From assembly GCA_949123685.1 (NCBI GenBank), contig CASBHZ010000014.1, forward strand, positions 1 to 49,866: a stretch of 49,866 nucleotides of DNA, written 5' to 3'. Origin of the DNA: an uncultured Bacteroidales bacterium (GTDB lineage Bacteria > Bacteroidota > Bacteroidia > Bacteroidales > Muribaculaceae). Positions 35,081-42,256 of this stretch are shown here, piece after piece. The stretch's first letter is position 1; every line of letters starts with the position of its first letter. Position numbers and translations under genes: made by a program. The notes beneath the pieces were generated by a model. It did not search any database. It worked only from the letters and a program-made list of their open reading frames with translations, and was not told the origin of the DNA.

Positions 35081-35218
35081 ACAAATATAAATTTATATTC
35101 TAATTTAGCGATTGGAATGTAAAATTTAGGTGGTTTATTAAAATTTAATGAGATTTTTCATTAGTAAATTCTCAATTTGTAATAAATTGTTAAATGGTTT
35201 ATAAGTTAAGATAGAGAA

Positions 35219-36487
35219 TTAGTCTAACATTAAATATATTTTTCCTATTAATGGAGGTAACTGCAATATCTCTTCTATTATGCTATTTGAATCAGGACGA
35301 CGGAACAATATCTCTGCCACTTCCCTTTCCAACATTATAGAGTTTGTTTTTTCGTATTTTTCTTTATCAATTTTTTCCTCATTGTTTATTAATCCATTTT
35401 TCACATTGAACCTTGTCAATCTTCCATTTTTCTCGTTTTTCACGAGAATGGAATATTTCAAATTATTCCGCTCTATTGCCTGAAATTTTAGAATCTCATA
35501 AAGATTTAAGATACGTGCCATGCCGTAAACTTCAGAGTGATTTGTCTTGTCATATACACATTCGGTTGTTCCTATGTATCCTGCAGAGGTAGCATCCGGA
35601 ATGGTTGCTCCATAGAACGGTTCCCATAATCCGGATATTTCAGATTTTGTGGGATATCTATATAAGACCAAACTTGATTCAGGATAATGTTTCTTTATCT
35701 CACCAAGGAGTTTATAGTAAGTGCATCTATTTTCTGCATCAAGTGAATATATAGTTATTGTCTCTTCTTTCACATAAGTAAATGCGACTCCGGAAACTGT
35801 TTTATCTGAATTAAGACAATAAAAAACGGTCCCACCTGAAATTATACATTCATCTATAGCCAAAGACAAATCAGATAGCTCATGAAGTATTCCTAAGTTT
35901 TTTCCGGAGCGTTCTTTTATTGACAAATATGAAATTATTTTATTTATTTCATCTTGATTTGGACGAGAATCTGATGAAATCATATTGCAAATAAGCCTTT
36001 GGCAATAACGTTGTTTTATATTTTGGGTTCTTTCATCTTCTTGTCTGAGAATGTTATAATGTTCCAATGCAAAATCATGTGAAGCTGTGAAACGCTCCTT
36101 AATACGATAGAAGGCATTAACAAAACCACGATCCTTATAATATCGTTGTAGACCATTATCCGCAGGAATGAGGAAGAGGAATGAATATTCAGATTTTTCC
36201 ATCCGTTTAGCCATTCTTTCTATCATATCGCCCATGATCCCTTGACACCGAAATGTCGGATCAGTGGAAAGTCCGCATAGATATAACCCCTTGATTTGAT
36301 TTTTACTGTTTCCGAATTTGTATGGAATTGCCATCAATCCTGCAATTATTCGTCCTGCGCGTTCTTCATATTCTATCAGTGAAAGATTAAAATATTCATT
36401 AAACACCATATGAATATATTCATATGAATCATGGAAAGTATCTTTCCATAGTTTCATCATTCCTTCCTTGATTTCTGCTTCTTTCAT
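35219..36487 (-). CDS. Eis-like GNAT N-acetyltransferase
   Basis: A 422-residue protein with the three-part layout of Eis: an N-terminal GNAT domain (acetyl-CoA loop region GLYLCGLSTDPTFRCQGIMGDMIERM, then IPADNGLQRYYKDRGF), a degenerate second GNAT domain in the middle, and a C-terminal SCP2-like domain (about 320-422, MARILNLYEILKFQAI and MLEREVAEILFRR). Relatives acetylate amines on antibiotics or peptides; the substrate here is unknown. Its surroundings are more A/T-rich than the housekeeping genes, as is the gene itself by eye, which could mean transfer. Confidence 0.85.
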   Translation of the reverse strand: MKEAEIKEGMMKLWKDTFHDSYEYIHMVFNEYFNLSLIEYEERAGRIIAGLMAIPYKFGNSKNQIKGLYLCGLSTDPTFRCQGIMGDMIERMAKRMEKSEYSFLFLIPADNGLQRYYKDRGFVNAFYRIKERFTASHDFALEHYNILRQEDERTQNIKQRYCQRLICNMISSDSRPNQDEINKIISYLSIKERSGKNLGILHELSDLSLAIDECIISGGTVFYCLNSDKTVSGVAFTYVKEETITIYSLDAENRCTYYKLLGEIKKHYPESSLVLYRYPTKSEISGLWEPFYGATIPDATSAGYIGTTECVYDKTNHSEVYGMARILNLYEILKFQAIERNNLKYSILVKNEKNGRLTRFNVKNGLINNEEKIDKEKYEKTNSIMLEREVAEILFRRPDSNSIIEEILQLPPLIGKIYLMLD

Positions 36488-36577
36488 AAGTATATGTTTG
36501 TTGCTTATCTTGATAACGGAAGATGATTGGAAATGGTTTTAATTAGCAGGTTCTTAATACATGGTTATAAATAGGTT

Positions 36578-36631
36578 CTTATACAAAATGAATGTGAAAA
36601 CAGATCTGTTTTCACATTCATTTTGTATAAG
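36578..36631. terminator. 54-nt perfect palindrome
   Basis: Two 27-nt arms (36578-36604 and 36605-36631) are exact reverse complements with no spacer, centred on AGATCT. It lies downstream of the 56-residue protein gene (minus strand) and upstream of the acetyltransferase ATG, so it most likely ends the former transcript. Confidence 0.7.
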
Positions 36632-36704
36632 TCTGGTCAGAAGAATGTTAAAAGTAATAGATAGCTTCTAAACATTTCTAAGTCAGGATTGCTTCGCAAG
36701 ATGG

Positions 36705-36875
36705 CTATAGAAGTTTCCTATGTTCGCGTTTTTCTACGGCTCTATGAACTTTGTGTATTTCCTTAACCATGCACACTCCTACAGCCACCATTGCAGCTGA
36801 TAGAACGAGTTTGGCAATCTTAAATCCTAATTTCACGCCTGGATGACAATGAATGTGTTCTTGTTCGTGATTCAT
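36705..36875 (-). CDS. 56-residue His-rich single-pass membrane protein
   Basis: A small frame with ATG at 36875 and TAG at 36705. The protein begins MNHEQEHIHCHPGVKLG, with four His and one Cys within the first 12 residues, then one hydrophobic helix (IAKLVLSAAMVAVGVCMVKEI) and a basic end (HKVHRAVEKREHRKLL). I know no named family. The HxHCH cluster before a membrane helix suggests metal binding, but this is inference. It stands alone between a 54-nt palindrome and a 269-bp gap. Confidence 0.6.
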   Translation of the reverse strand: MNHEQEHIHCHPGVKLGFKIAKLVLSAAMVAVGVCMVKEIHKVHRAVEKREHRKLL

Positions 36876-37144
36876 AACAATGTGTTTTTTATAGTAATTA
36901 AATAATCATGAATATAAGCATACAACCAAGCAGGTTTATTATGCCTTATGGCTGACTGCATATTCTTTATACACTCTTTTTAGAAACACATGCCATCTTT
37001 CTTTTGTTCATGCGAACATTTTCCTTAAGCAAGTTATTTTATAGGTAAGCAAGAGCTCACTTATTTAAGTAAGTGAGCCCATTAAAATAATAGCAGGTCT
37101 GTTTCTGAAATAAACTTGCTTGCTTCTATAAAGATACTTAAATT
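36876..37144. other. Divergent intergenic region with a 9-bp inverted repeat
   Basis: Between the 56-residue protein (-) and the AI-2E permease (+). GCTCACTTA (37055-37063) is repeated inverted at 37070-37078. Neither a promoter of consensus type nor another gene was found. The inverted repeat may be an operator for one or both genes. Confidence 0.4.
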
Positions 37145-38227
37145 ATGTCTAATCAACGTCCCATAACATTTGACCGGGTAGTGAGGGTGCTTGCCACTTT
37201 GGCGGCTATTGCGGCTGTAGTGTGGCTTATTGATATATTACGGAATGTTTTACTTCCATTTTGTGTGGCATGCCTTATATCCTATCTCCTTGAACCGGTG
37301 GTTGAATTTCAGCAGAAACATCTGCGGTTGCAACATCGGCTGATTCCGGTATTTCTGACTTTAGTTGAAGTTGCCATATTGGCGGGAGGACTCGCTTATT
37401 TTTTCATACCTTCAATAATTGATGAGGTTGCGCAGCTTGAGTCAATAATCAAAGCTTCATCTTCAAAGGATGTAACGTCAACTTTGTTGCCTCCTGAGAT
37501 CCATGAATATATTACTAAATATCTTAGTTTCGAGAATATATCCAAATATATAAGTGGAAGCCGCATTGAGGCAGTGTTGAATAAAAGCACTTCAGTGCTT
37601 GCCGCAACTATTGATTTCCTTATGAACACGATAGAATGGCTACTAACATTTATTTATGTGATATTTATACTTCTTGATTATAAGCGTATAATGCGTGGTT
37701 TCAGGCTTGCTGTGCCTCCAAAATTCCGTGATAAAGTATATCCTGTTCTTGACAATATTAAAGATAATATGGATCGCTATTTTCGGAGTCAGGCAATAAT
37801 CGCTTGTTGTGCTGCGGTATTATATTGTATCGGATTCTCTATTGTTGGTCTTCCCCTCTCCATTGTAATGGGAATAACGGTAGGCATATTGTATATGGTT
37901 CCTTATTTTCAATATATCACGTTGATCCCGGTGGTCATACTCTGTTATATATATTCCATGACCGGAGCATGTGAATTTTGGCCTGAGCTTGGGAAATGCG
38001 TTCTCGTATATATAATTAGCCAATGCATATGCGATTATCTCTTGACTCCTAAAATAATGGGTAAATCTTTAGGGTTAAATCCTGCAATAATACTGCTGTC
38101 ACTCTCAATATGGGGAACGCTGCTCGGAATCATAGGTATGATTATCGCGCTCCCTGTGACGGCACTCATTATTGCATATTATAAGCAATATGTTCTGTCT
38201 CCTAAGTATGACTCGCAAATCCGCTAA
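37145..38227 (+). CDS. AI-2E family transporter
   Basis: A 360-residue inner-membrane protein of the AI-2 exporter (PF01594) family. Paired hydrophobic helices are near 14-50 (VLATLAAIAAVVWLIDIL and VLLPFCVACLISYLLEPVV) and 66-90. A soluble stretch follows (about 90-155). Then come helices with the family motifs DYKRIMRGFRLAVPPKFRD, YFRSQAIIACCAAVLYCIGFSIVGLP and the conserved end DYLLTPKIMGKSLGLNPAIILLSLSIWGTLLGIIGMIIALP. Members export signals or act as Na+/H+ antiporters; the substrate is not predictable. Followed by an HdeD-like gene after 92 nt. Confidence 0.9.
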   Translation: MSNQRPITFDRVVRVLATLAAIAAVVWLIDILRNVLLPFCVACLISYLLEPVVEFQQKHLRLQHRLIPVFLTLVEVAILAGGLAYFFIPSIIDEVAQLESIIKASSSKDVTSTLLPPEIHEYITKYLSFENISKYISGSRIEAVLNKSTSVLAATIDFLMNTIEWLLTFIYVIFILLDYKRIMRGFRLAVPPKFRDKVYPVLDNIKDNMDRYFRSQAIIACCAAVLYCIGFSIVGLPLSIVMGITVGILYMVPYFQYITLIPVVILCYIYSMTGACEFWPELGKCVLVYIISQCICDYLLTPKIMGKSLGLNPAIILLSLSIWGTLLGIIGMIIALPVTALIIAYYKQYVLSPKYDSQIR

Positions 38228-38319
38228 AAATATGCGTTGACTAATCAATACATTAAATAATTTCGATGTCATACTTAAAGAGACGGGAAAAATAATTGAT
38301 AACTAATTAAATAATTATT

Positions 38320-38886
38320 ATGGAAAAAATGACATTTAAAGGAGGAGTGACTCGTTATTGGTGGATGCCACTGGTAACAGGCTTGCTCTCAATTGCTATT
38401 GGAATCTGGTGCCTCTGTAGTCCGGATTCATCGTTGCCGGTGCTCGCATATGTGTTTGCCGGAGTAGTAATCGCTGCCGGCATAGTAAACATTTCTTTTG
38501 CTATCGCCAATTCCCAGATAATGCCGGGATGGGGATGGTCATTGGCGCTTGGGCTCATAGAAATAATCGTAGGAATATGGTTATATACACTGCCGGAAAC
38601 TATGCTGATAGTGACATTTATATATACTATCGGCATTTATCTGATATTTATCACTATCAATGCCATCTGCGAAGCATGTATGCTCTATACTTATTCTTCA
38701 GGCATGACAGGCTGGCTTTTAGCATTGCTTCTGATTACGCTTGCCTTTTCAGTTATATTCCTGGCTGGTCCCGTAGTTGGAGGAGTGGCAGTATGGCTAT
38801 ATATAGGTGTCTCGTTTATTACATTCGGATGCTATAGGATTGCCCTGTCTACAAAACTTCGTAAGTTGAACCATGAGATATTATAG
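38320..38886 (+). CDS. HdeD/DUF308-family membrane protein
   Basis: A 188-residue integral membrane protein with six evident helices arranged as three DUF308 repeats (PLVTGLLSIAIGIWCL, VLAYVFAGVVIAAGIVNI, WSLALGLIEIIVGIWLY, MLIVTFIYTIGIYLIFITI, GWLLALLLITLAFSVIFLAGP, VAVWLYIGVSFITFGCYRIAL). E. coli HdeD is linked to acid resistance, but most members are uncharacterised. It ends at an 18-bp terminator. Confidence 0.85.
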   Translation: MEKMTFKGGVTRYWWMPLVTGLLSIAIGIWCLCSPDSSLPVLAYVFAGVVIAAGIVNISFAIANSQIMPGWGWSLALGLIEIIVGIWLYTLPETMLIVTFIYTIGIYLIFITINAICEACMLYTYSSGMTGWLLALLLITLAFSVIFLAGPVVGGVAVWLYIGVSFITFGCYRIALSTKLRKLNHEIL

Positions 38887-38897
38887 AGAATCATAAC

Positions 38898-38944
38898 AAA
38901 AAGAGAGTGAGATGACCGATTCAGGTTCATCTCACTCTCTTTTT
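38898..38944. terminator. 18-bp perfect hairpin terminator
   Basis: Arms 38898-38915 and 38927-38944 pair perfectly; A5 and T5 at the stem base make it bidirectional for the HdeD-like gene (+) and ugd (-). Confidence 0.85.
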
Positions 38945-38969
38945 ATATAGTTTTACAGTAAACAGCTTC

Positions 38970-40286
38970 TTAGTCCCTGCGGAAAATATCACGCGTATAG
39001 ACTTTCTCTGCAACATCATCAAGACATGAATCATATCGGTTTGCCAGTATGGATTGTGACATTTCTTTGAATTTTTCAAGATTGTTCACTACTTTGCTTC
39101 CAAAGAATGTGGAGCCATCCTCGAGGGTCGGTTCGTAAATGATGACCGTTGCTCCCTTGGCTTTGATCCTCTTCATTACACCTTGTATAGATGACTGACG
39201 GAAATTGTCGGATTGTGATTTCATTGTAAGCCTGTACACGCCTATCACACACGGTTGCTCAGCTGCCATACCGTATGTATTGGATGTTGTATAATCATAA
39301 TAACCAGCCATGCGGAGCACTTGGTCAGCAATAAAATCTTTGCGGGTGCGGTTGCTTTCCACTATTGCTGTCATCATGTTTTGTGGAACTTCTGCATAGT
39401 TGGCGAGAAGCTGTTTTGTATCTTTAGGCAGGCAATATCCCCCGTAACCGAACGATGGATTATTATAATGGGTTCCTATACGTGGATCAAGTCCGACACC
39501 CTTGATGATAGCTTGCGAATCAAGTCCTTTCACTTCTGCGTATGTATCAAGCTCATTAAAATAGCTTACGCGTAAAGCGAGATATGTGTTGGCAAAGAGT
39601 TTCACGGCTTCAGCTTCTTTAAGACCCATATACAGAGTGTCTATTTCCGGCTTGAGGGCCCCTTGCTGAAGGAGTGAGACAAAAGTATGTGCAGCTTCAT
39701 TAAGCGCGGGTATATCTGCTATAGCTTCAATAGCCGCATTTTCTGCAGCGAAACGTTTGTCATTTATAAGTTTGGGAACACCTGCTATGATTCTTGACGG
39801 ATATAGGTTGTCATATAATGCTTTCGATTCCCTTAAAAACTCTGGAAAGAACAGAAGATTGAATTTTTTTACTCCTTGTGCAGCATATTTCACATATAGC
39901 GAACGGCAATACCCTACCGGTATCGTGGATTTTATTATCAATATGGCATCCGGGTTTACAGACAGCACAAGGTTAATGACATCCTCGATATGTCGGGTAT
40001 CGAAATAGTTGCTATGCGGATCGTAATTTGTAGGAGCAGCTATGACAACAAAATCAGCATTACGATATGCAGATGCGGCATCAAGAGTTGCCGTAAGGTC
40101 AAGCTGTTTTTCTGCAAGATACTTCTCTATATAATCGTCTTGAATCGGAGAAATACGGTTATTGATTTTTTCAACTTTATCCTGTATCACGTCAACTGCA
40201 ATGACATGGTTATGTTGTGAAAGAAGTGTTGCTATGCTTAGTCCGACATAGCCGGTTCCTGCTACTGCGATATTATATTTTTGCAT
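38970..40286 (-). CDS. ugd: UDP-glucose 6-dehydrogenase family protein
   Basis: A 438-residue nucleotide-sugar dehydrogenase that oxidises UDP-glucose to UDP-glucuronate with two NAD+, feeding surface polysaccharide synthesis. The N-terminal Rossmann motif is [56 protein letters not shown] and the catalytic cysteine C285 in [11 protein letters not shown] are present. The [17 protein letters not shown] wording matches the Ugd group near MMSYN-type and Klebsiella Ugd. No other polysaccharide genes are in the window. It has its own promoter. Confidence 0.93.
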   Translation of the reverse strand: MQKYNIAVAGTGYVGLSIATLLSQHNHVIAVDVIQDKVEKINNRISPIQDDYIEKYLAEKQLDLTATLDAASAYRNADFVVIAAPTNYDPHSNYFDTRHIEDVINLVLSVNPDAILIIKSTIPVGYCRSLYVKYAAQGVKKFNLLFFPEFLRESKALYDNLYPSRIIAGVPKLINDKRFAAENAAIEAIADIPALNEAAHTFVSLLQQGALKPEIDTLYMGLKEAEAVKLFANTYLALRVSYFNELDTYAEVKGLDSQAIIKGVGLDPRIGTHYNNPSFGYGGYCLPKDTKQLLANYAEVPQNMMTAIVESNRTRKDFIADQVLRMAGYYDYTTSNTYGMAAEQPCVIGVYRLTMKSQSDNFRQSSIQGVMKRIKAKGATVIIYEPTLEDGSTFFGSKVVNNLEKFKEMSQSILANRYDSCLDDVAEKVYTRDIFRRD

Positions 40287-40315
40287 TTATGATCTTATTG
40301 ATTTGATGATATCCG

Positions 40316-40347
40316 CAAAAATACGAAGAACTGAGATTAAAAACAAA
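40316..40347 (-). promoter_or_regulatory. Promoter of ugd
   Basis: On the minus strand, TTTG (complement of 40344-40347), a 20-nt spacer and TATTTTTG (complement of 40316-40323). The -33 element overlaps the left arm of the 40345-40383 inverted repeat. Confidence 0.7.
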
Positions 40348-40383
40348 TCTGATGATAACTTTTTAAAAATCATCATCAGATTT
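40345..40383. promoter_or_regulatory. 12-bp inverted repeat over the ugd -33 element
   Basis: AAATCTGATGAT (40345-40356) is repeated inverted at 40372-40383 with a 15-nt gap. It could be an operator for ugd or the relic of a terminator for a lost minus-strand gene. Confidence 0.5.
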
Positions 40384-40436
40384 ACTTTTATCCCCTACTA
40401 AGCGTAAGATGTGCATGTGTGGCAGTGTTAGATATC

Positions 40437-40559
40437 CTTTATACTGGTGCAATTCCATCAGACTACAACGGAGTAATGGGAGTGCAAATCACTTTTCTTG
40501 ACAAATATTGTCCGGAGCAATTTGAAATCTTAAACATTTTAAACATTTTAAATCTTTAA
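40437..40559 (+). pseudogene. Remnant of an adenine-specific DNA methyltransferase (EcoRI-type) gene
   Basis: One frame reads AIPSDYNGVMGVQITFLDKY, then CPEQFEIL, which closely resembles the segment IP-DYDG-MGVPITFLDKYNPEQFEI that I know from EcoRI-type adenine methyltransferases. Coding similarity fades upstream of about 40437, and the frame ends in a low-complexity NILNILNL and TAA at 40557-40559. No start or catalytic domain remains. The roughly 35 residues of similarity show that a methyltransferase gene once lay here. Confidence 0.6.
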
Positions 40560-40654
40560 GGTGGTTGTTACGTGGTTGTATGTGGTTGGAGTTTTTATGT
40601 GTGTTGGCTTGGCGCAGAGAGAAATCGGATTTTAAATTATGGATATCCGGCATC

Positions 40655-40740
40655 GCGGATTCCTATATGCCTATGGCATATAGGGAGAGACGCTGATATG
40701 GCGGATGGGGCGCGGATTTAATTGAATTATCCGCATTTTT
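40655..40740. repeat. GCGGAT-rich REP-like element with hairpins
   Basis: GCGGAT occurs at 40655-40660, 40701-40706 and 40712-40717, and inverted at 40729-40734. Between them lies a perfect 10-bp hairpin (40662-40671 with 40675-40684, loop TAT). The last GCGGAT pair forms a stem followed by T5 at 40736-40740, as in a terminator. The block looks like an intergenic repeat or a small structured RNA; its copy number elsewhere cannot be seen. Confidence 0.45.
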
Positions 40741-40804
40741 ATGATGGTAGCAGTGGAGATGCTGATTTTTTGCCCGATTATCACAGAGTTACAGAATTTT
40801 GTTG

Positions 40805-40812
40805 TAAATTTG
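40805..40812 (+). promoter_or_regulatory. -7 box directly before the radical SAM gene
   Basis: TAAATTTG ends 3 nt before the chosen ATG (40816). No TTTG 19-20 nt upstream. It implies a leaderless mRNA if used. Confidence 0.45.
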
Positions 40813-40815
40813 CGT

Positions 40816-41457
40816 ATGGCAGATAACCGACTTTTTGATAAGTATTGCGCCAAGATAATAGGGATAGCGCGTCACCGTCTTTCGACCGACGGTGACGGCG
40901 TGACTACGCTGGTAGCTTTTCACGGCTGTCCGCTCCGTTGCCGGTATTGTCTGAATCCGCAATCGTTGGGTGGTGGAAACCGATTCAAAGAGTATTCTCC
41001 GCAGTCTCTTTATAATGAAGTGAGGGTTGATGAGCTGTATTTTCTCGCTACAAACGGTGGAATAACTTTCGGCGGCGGTGAACCTTGTCTGCGCCCTGAT
41101 TTCATCCATGAGTTTCGTGGGCTATGTGACCAGGCTTGGCAGATTAATCTTGAAACATCGCTTAATGTCCCGACAGCCAATACTGAGGCGTTGCTACCGT
41201 TGGTCAATACTCTGATTGTCGACATCAAGGATATGAATCCCGATATTTATCGCAACTATACGGGGCAGAACAACGACTTTGTTCTTGACAATCTCCATAT
41301 GATAGCCGATGCCGGGCGACAACAAGACTGCGTTATCCGCATACCTCTGATACCTAACTATAATACTGAAGCCGACCGCGATGCAAGCAGAAAGGCTCTT
41401 GAAGCACTCGGCTTCAACCGATTCGATCTATTCACCTATCAAATCCGCAAACACTGA
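40816..41457 (+). CDS. Small radical SAM protein (PFL-activase-like)
   Basis: A 213-residue single-cluster radical SAM protein. C38-x3-C42-x2-C45 in HGCPLRCRYCLNP binds the 4Fe-4S cluster; GGGEPCLRPDF is the SAM-contact motif; TLIVDIKDMNPDIYRNYTG and VIRIPLIPNYN resemble glycyl-radical activases. No glycyl radical enzyme is nearby. ATG at 40816 was preferred to 40741 because conserved sequence starts at MADNRLFDKY and a -7 box lies just before it. The gene is G/C-richer than its surroundings by eye. A 2-nt gap (TGA-TT-ATG) separates it from the TonB-domain gene, so the products probably act together. Confidence 0.85.
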   Translation: MADNRLFDKYCAKIIGIARHRLSTDGDGVTTLVAFHGCPLRCRYCLNPQSLGGGNRFKEYSPQSLYNEVRVDELYFLATNGGITFGGGEPCLRPDFIHEFRGLCDQAWQINLETSLNVPTANTEALLPLVNTLIVDIKDMNPDIYRNYTGQNNDFVLDNLHMIADAGRQQDCVIRIPLIPNYNTEADRDASRKALEALGFNRFDLFTYQIRKH

Positions 41458-41459
41458 TT

Positions 41460-42254
41460 ATGGCAAGAGGAAAGCAGACCTGCAAGATACTGAAAGAGAT
41501 ACGCCGGCAAATCGCCGAGGCTAACGGTATCAAGTTCGTGACATCGGAATGTTGCTACAAGGGCGACTGTCTCGGCACATGCCCCAGATGCGAAACTGAA
41601 GTTCGCTATTTGGAACAGCAACTCCGTGCCCGTTCACTTGCAGGAAAAGCCGTAGCCCTCGCCGGGATCTCGGCAGGTATGATTCTAATGTCTGGTTGTA
41701 GCGGAATGTCATCAAAAAGTAATAATGACTATGAATTAATGGGCGTTGTTTACGACACCACTTTAGAAGAAATTGATAGTGTTGATGAAGGAGAGCTGCC
41801 GCCCGTTGTTGACACTATTTTAAGCGTGCCGAAAGGTTTGTGTGGTGTCAAAGAAGGCGAGATTGCCAGCGACCCCAATGTTGTTGTAACCCAAGGAGAG
41901 GTCCCTATGGAACCTGCAACAGACCCCGATGAAAATGGCATATACAAATGCGTTGAACAAATGCCTCAATTTCCCGGAGGACAGGTAGCTATGATGAAGT
42001 TTATTTGCGACAGCATCAAATACCCGATTGGAATGGCTGATAACATACAAGGCAGAGTAATTGTGCAATTTTATGTTGACACATTAGGTCGTGTATGTGA
42101 GCCGAAAATTGTGAGAGGTAAAGATCCTGCCCTTGACAGTGAGGCGTTGCGTGTAGTACGACTGTTTCCCAACTTCACGCCCGGAACACTCAATGGCAAG
42201 AAAGTCAATACATATCTTATTCTTCCCATTACTTTCAAATTACCCGCAGATTGA
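41460..42254 (+). CDS. Cys-motif N-domain fused to a TonB C-terminal domain
   Basis: A 264-residue protein with an unusual order. Residues 1-60 are a soluble domain (RGKQTCKILKEIRRQIAEAN, then C31, C32, C37, C41, C44 in ECCYKGDCLGTCPRCE). Residues 61-80 are an export signal or membrane segment ending in a lipobox-like LMSGC (C80). A Asp/Glu/Pro-rich linker (81-160) leads to a TonB C-terminal domain (about 165-264: YKCVEQMPQFPGG, GRVIVQFYVDTLGRVCEPKIVRGKDPALDSEALRVV, VNTYLILPITFKL). TonB domains transmit force or contact receptors in the periplasm. The N-domain would stay cytoplasmic. I recall similar annotated TonB proteins in Bacteroidales, with no studied function for the N-domain. Confidence 0.85.
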   Translation: MARGKQTCKILKEIRRQIAEANGIKFVTSECCYKGDCLGTCPRCETEVRYLEQQLRARSLAGKAVALAGISAGMILMSGCSGMSSKSNNDYELMGVVYDTTLEEIDSVDEGELPPVVDTILSVPKGLCGVKEGEIASDPNVVVTQGEVPMEPATDPDENGIYKCVEQMPQFPGGQVAMMKFICDSIKYPIGMADNIQGRVIVQFYVDTLGRVCEPKIVRGKDPALDSEALRVVRLFPNFTPGTLNGKKVNTYLILPITFKLPAD

Positions 42255-42256
42255 CT

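Larger units (their letters stand above)
34347..35218. other. 872-bp gene-free A/T-rich region with repeated TTTRCAAA sites
   Basis: No frame of credible length or composition is present. Perfect TTTRCAAA 8-mers are at 34394-34401, 34773-34780, 34812-34819, 34832-34839 and 35078-35085. One-mismatch copies include 34402-34409, 34415-34422, 34452-34459, 34465-34472, 34472-34479 and 34907-34914. They group in two clusters, next to the XRE promoter and around 34770-34915. The right end holds the terminator of the acetyltransferase gene. Confidence 0.6.
40287..40815. other. 529-bp non-coding segment at the edge of the accessory region
   Basis: In order it holds the ugd promoter and inverted repeat, a methyltransferase-gene remnant (about 40437-40559), three phased GTGGTTG repeats (40561-40567, 40572-40578, 40582-40588), the GCGGAT repeat block and the -7 box of the radical SAM gene. 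No intact gene is seen. Confidence 0.6.

Noticed and set aside
34347..35218. CRISPR-like or tandem repeat array upstream of the XRE gene
   Set aside because: The repeated unit is only 8 bp, irregularly spaced and on A/T-rich background; operator sites explain it better.
40741..40815. Upstream ATG at 40741 as the start of the radical SAM protein
   Set aside because: The extra 25 residues are hydrophobic and unlike the family, cover a -7 promoter box and follow a terminator-like hairpin; ATG at 40816 fits better.
42251..42256. TTG at 42251 as the start of the second Cys-domain gene
   Set aside because: ATG at 42257 aligns the protein exactly with its paralogue and keeps the same 2-nt intergenic spacing.
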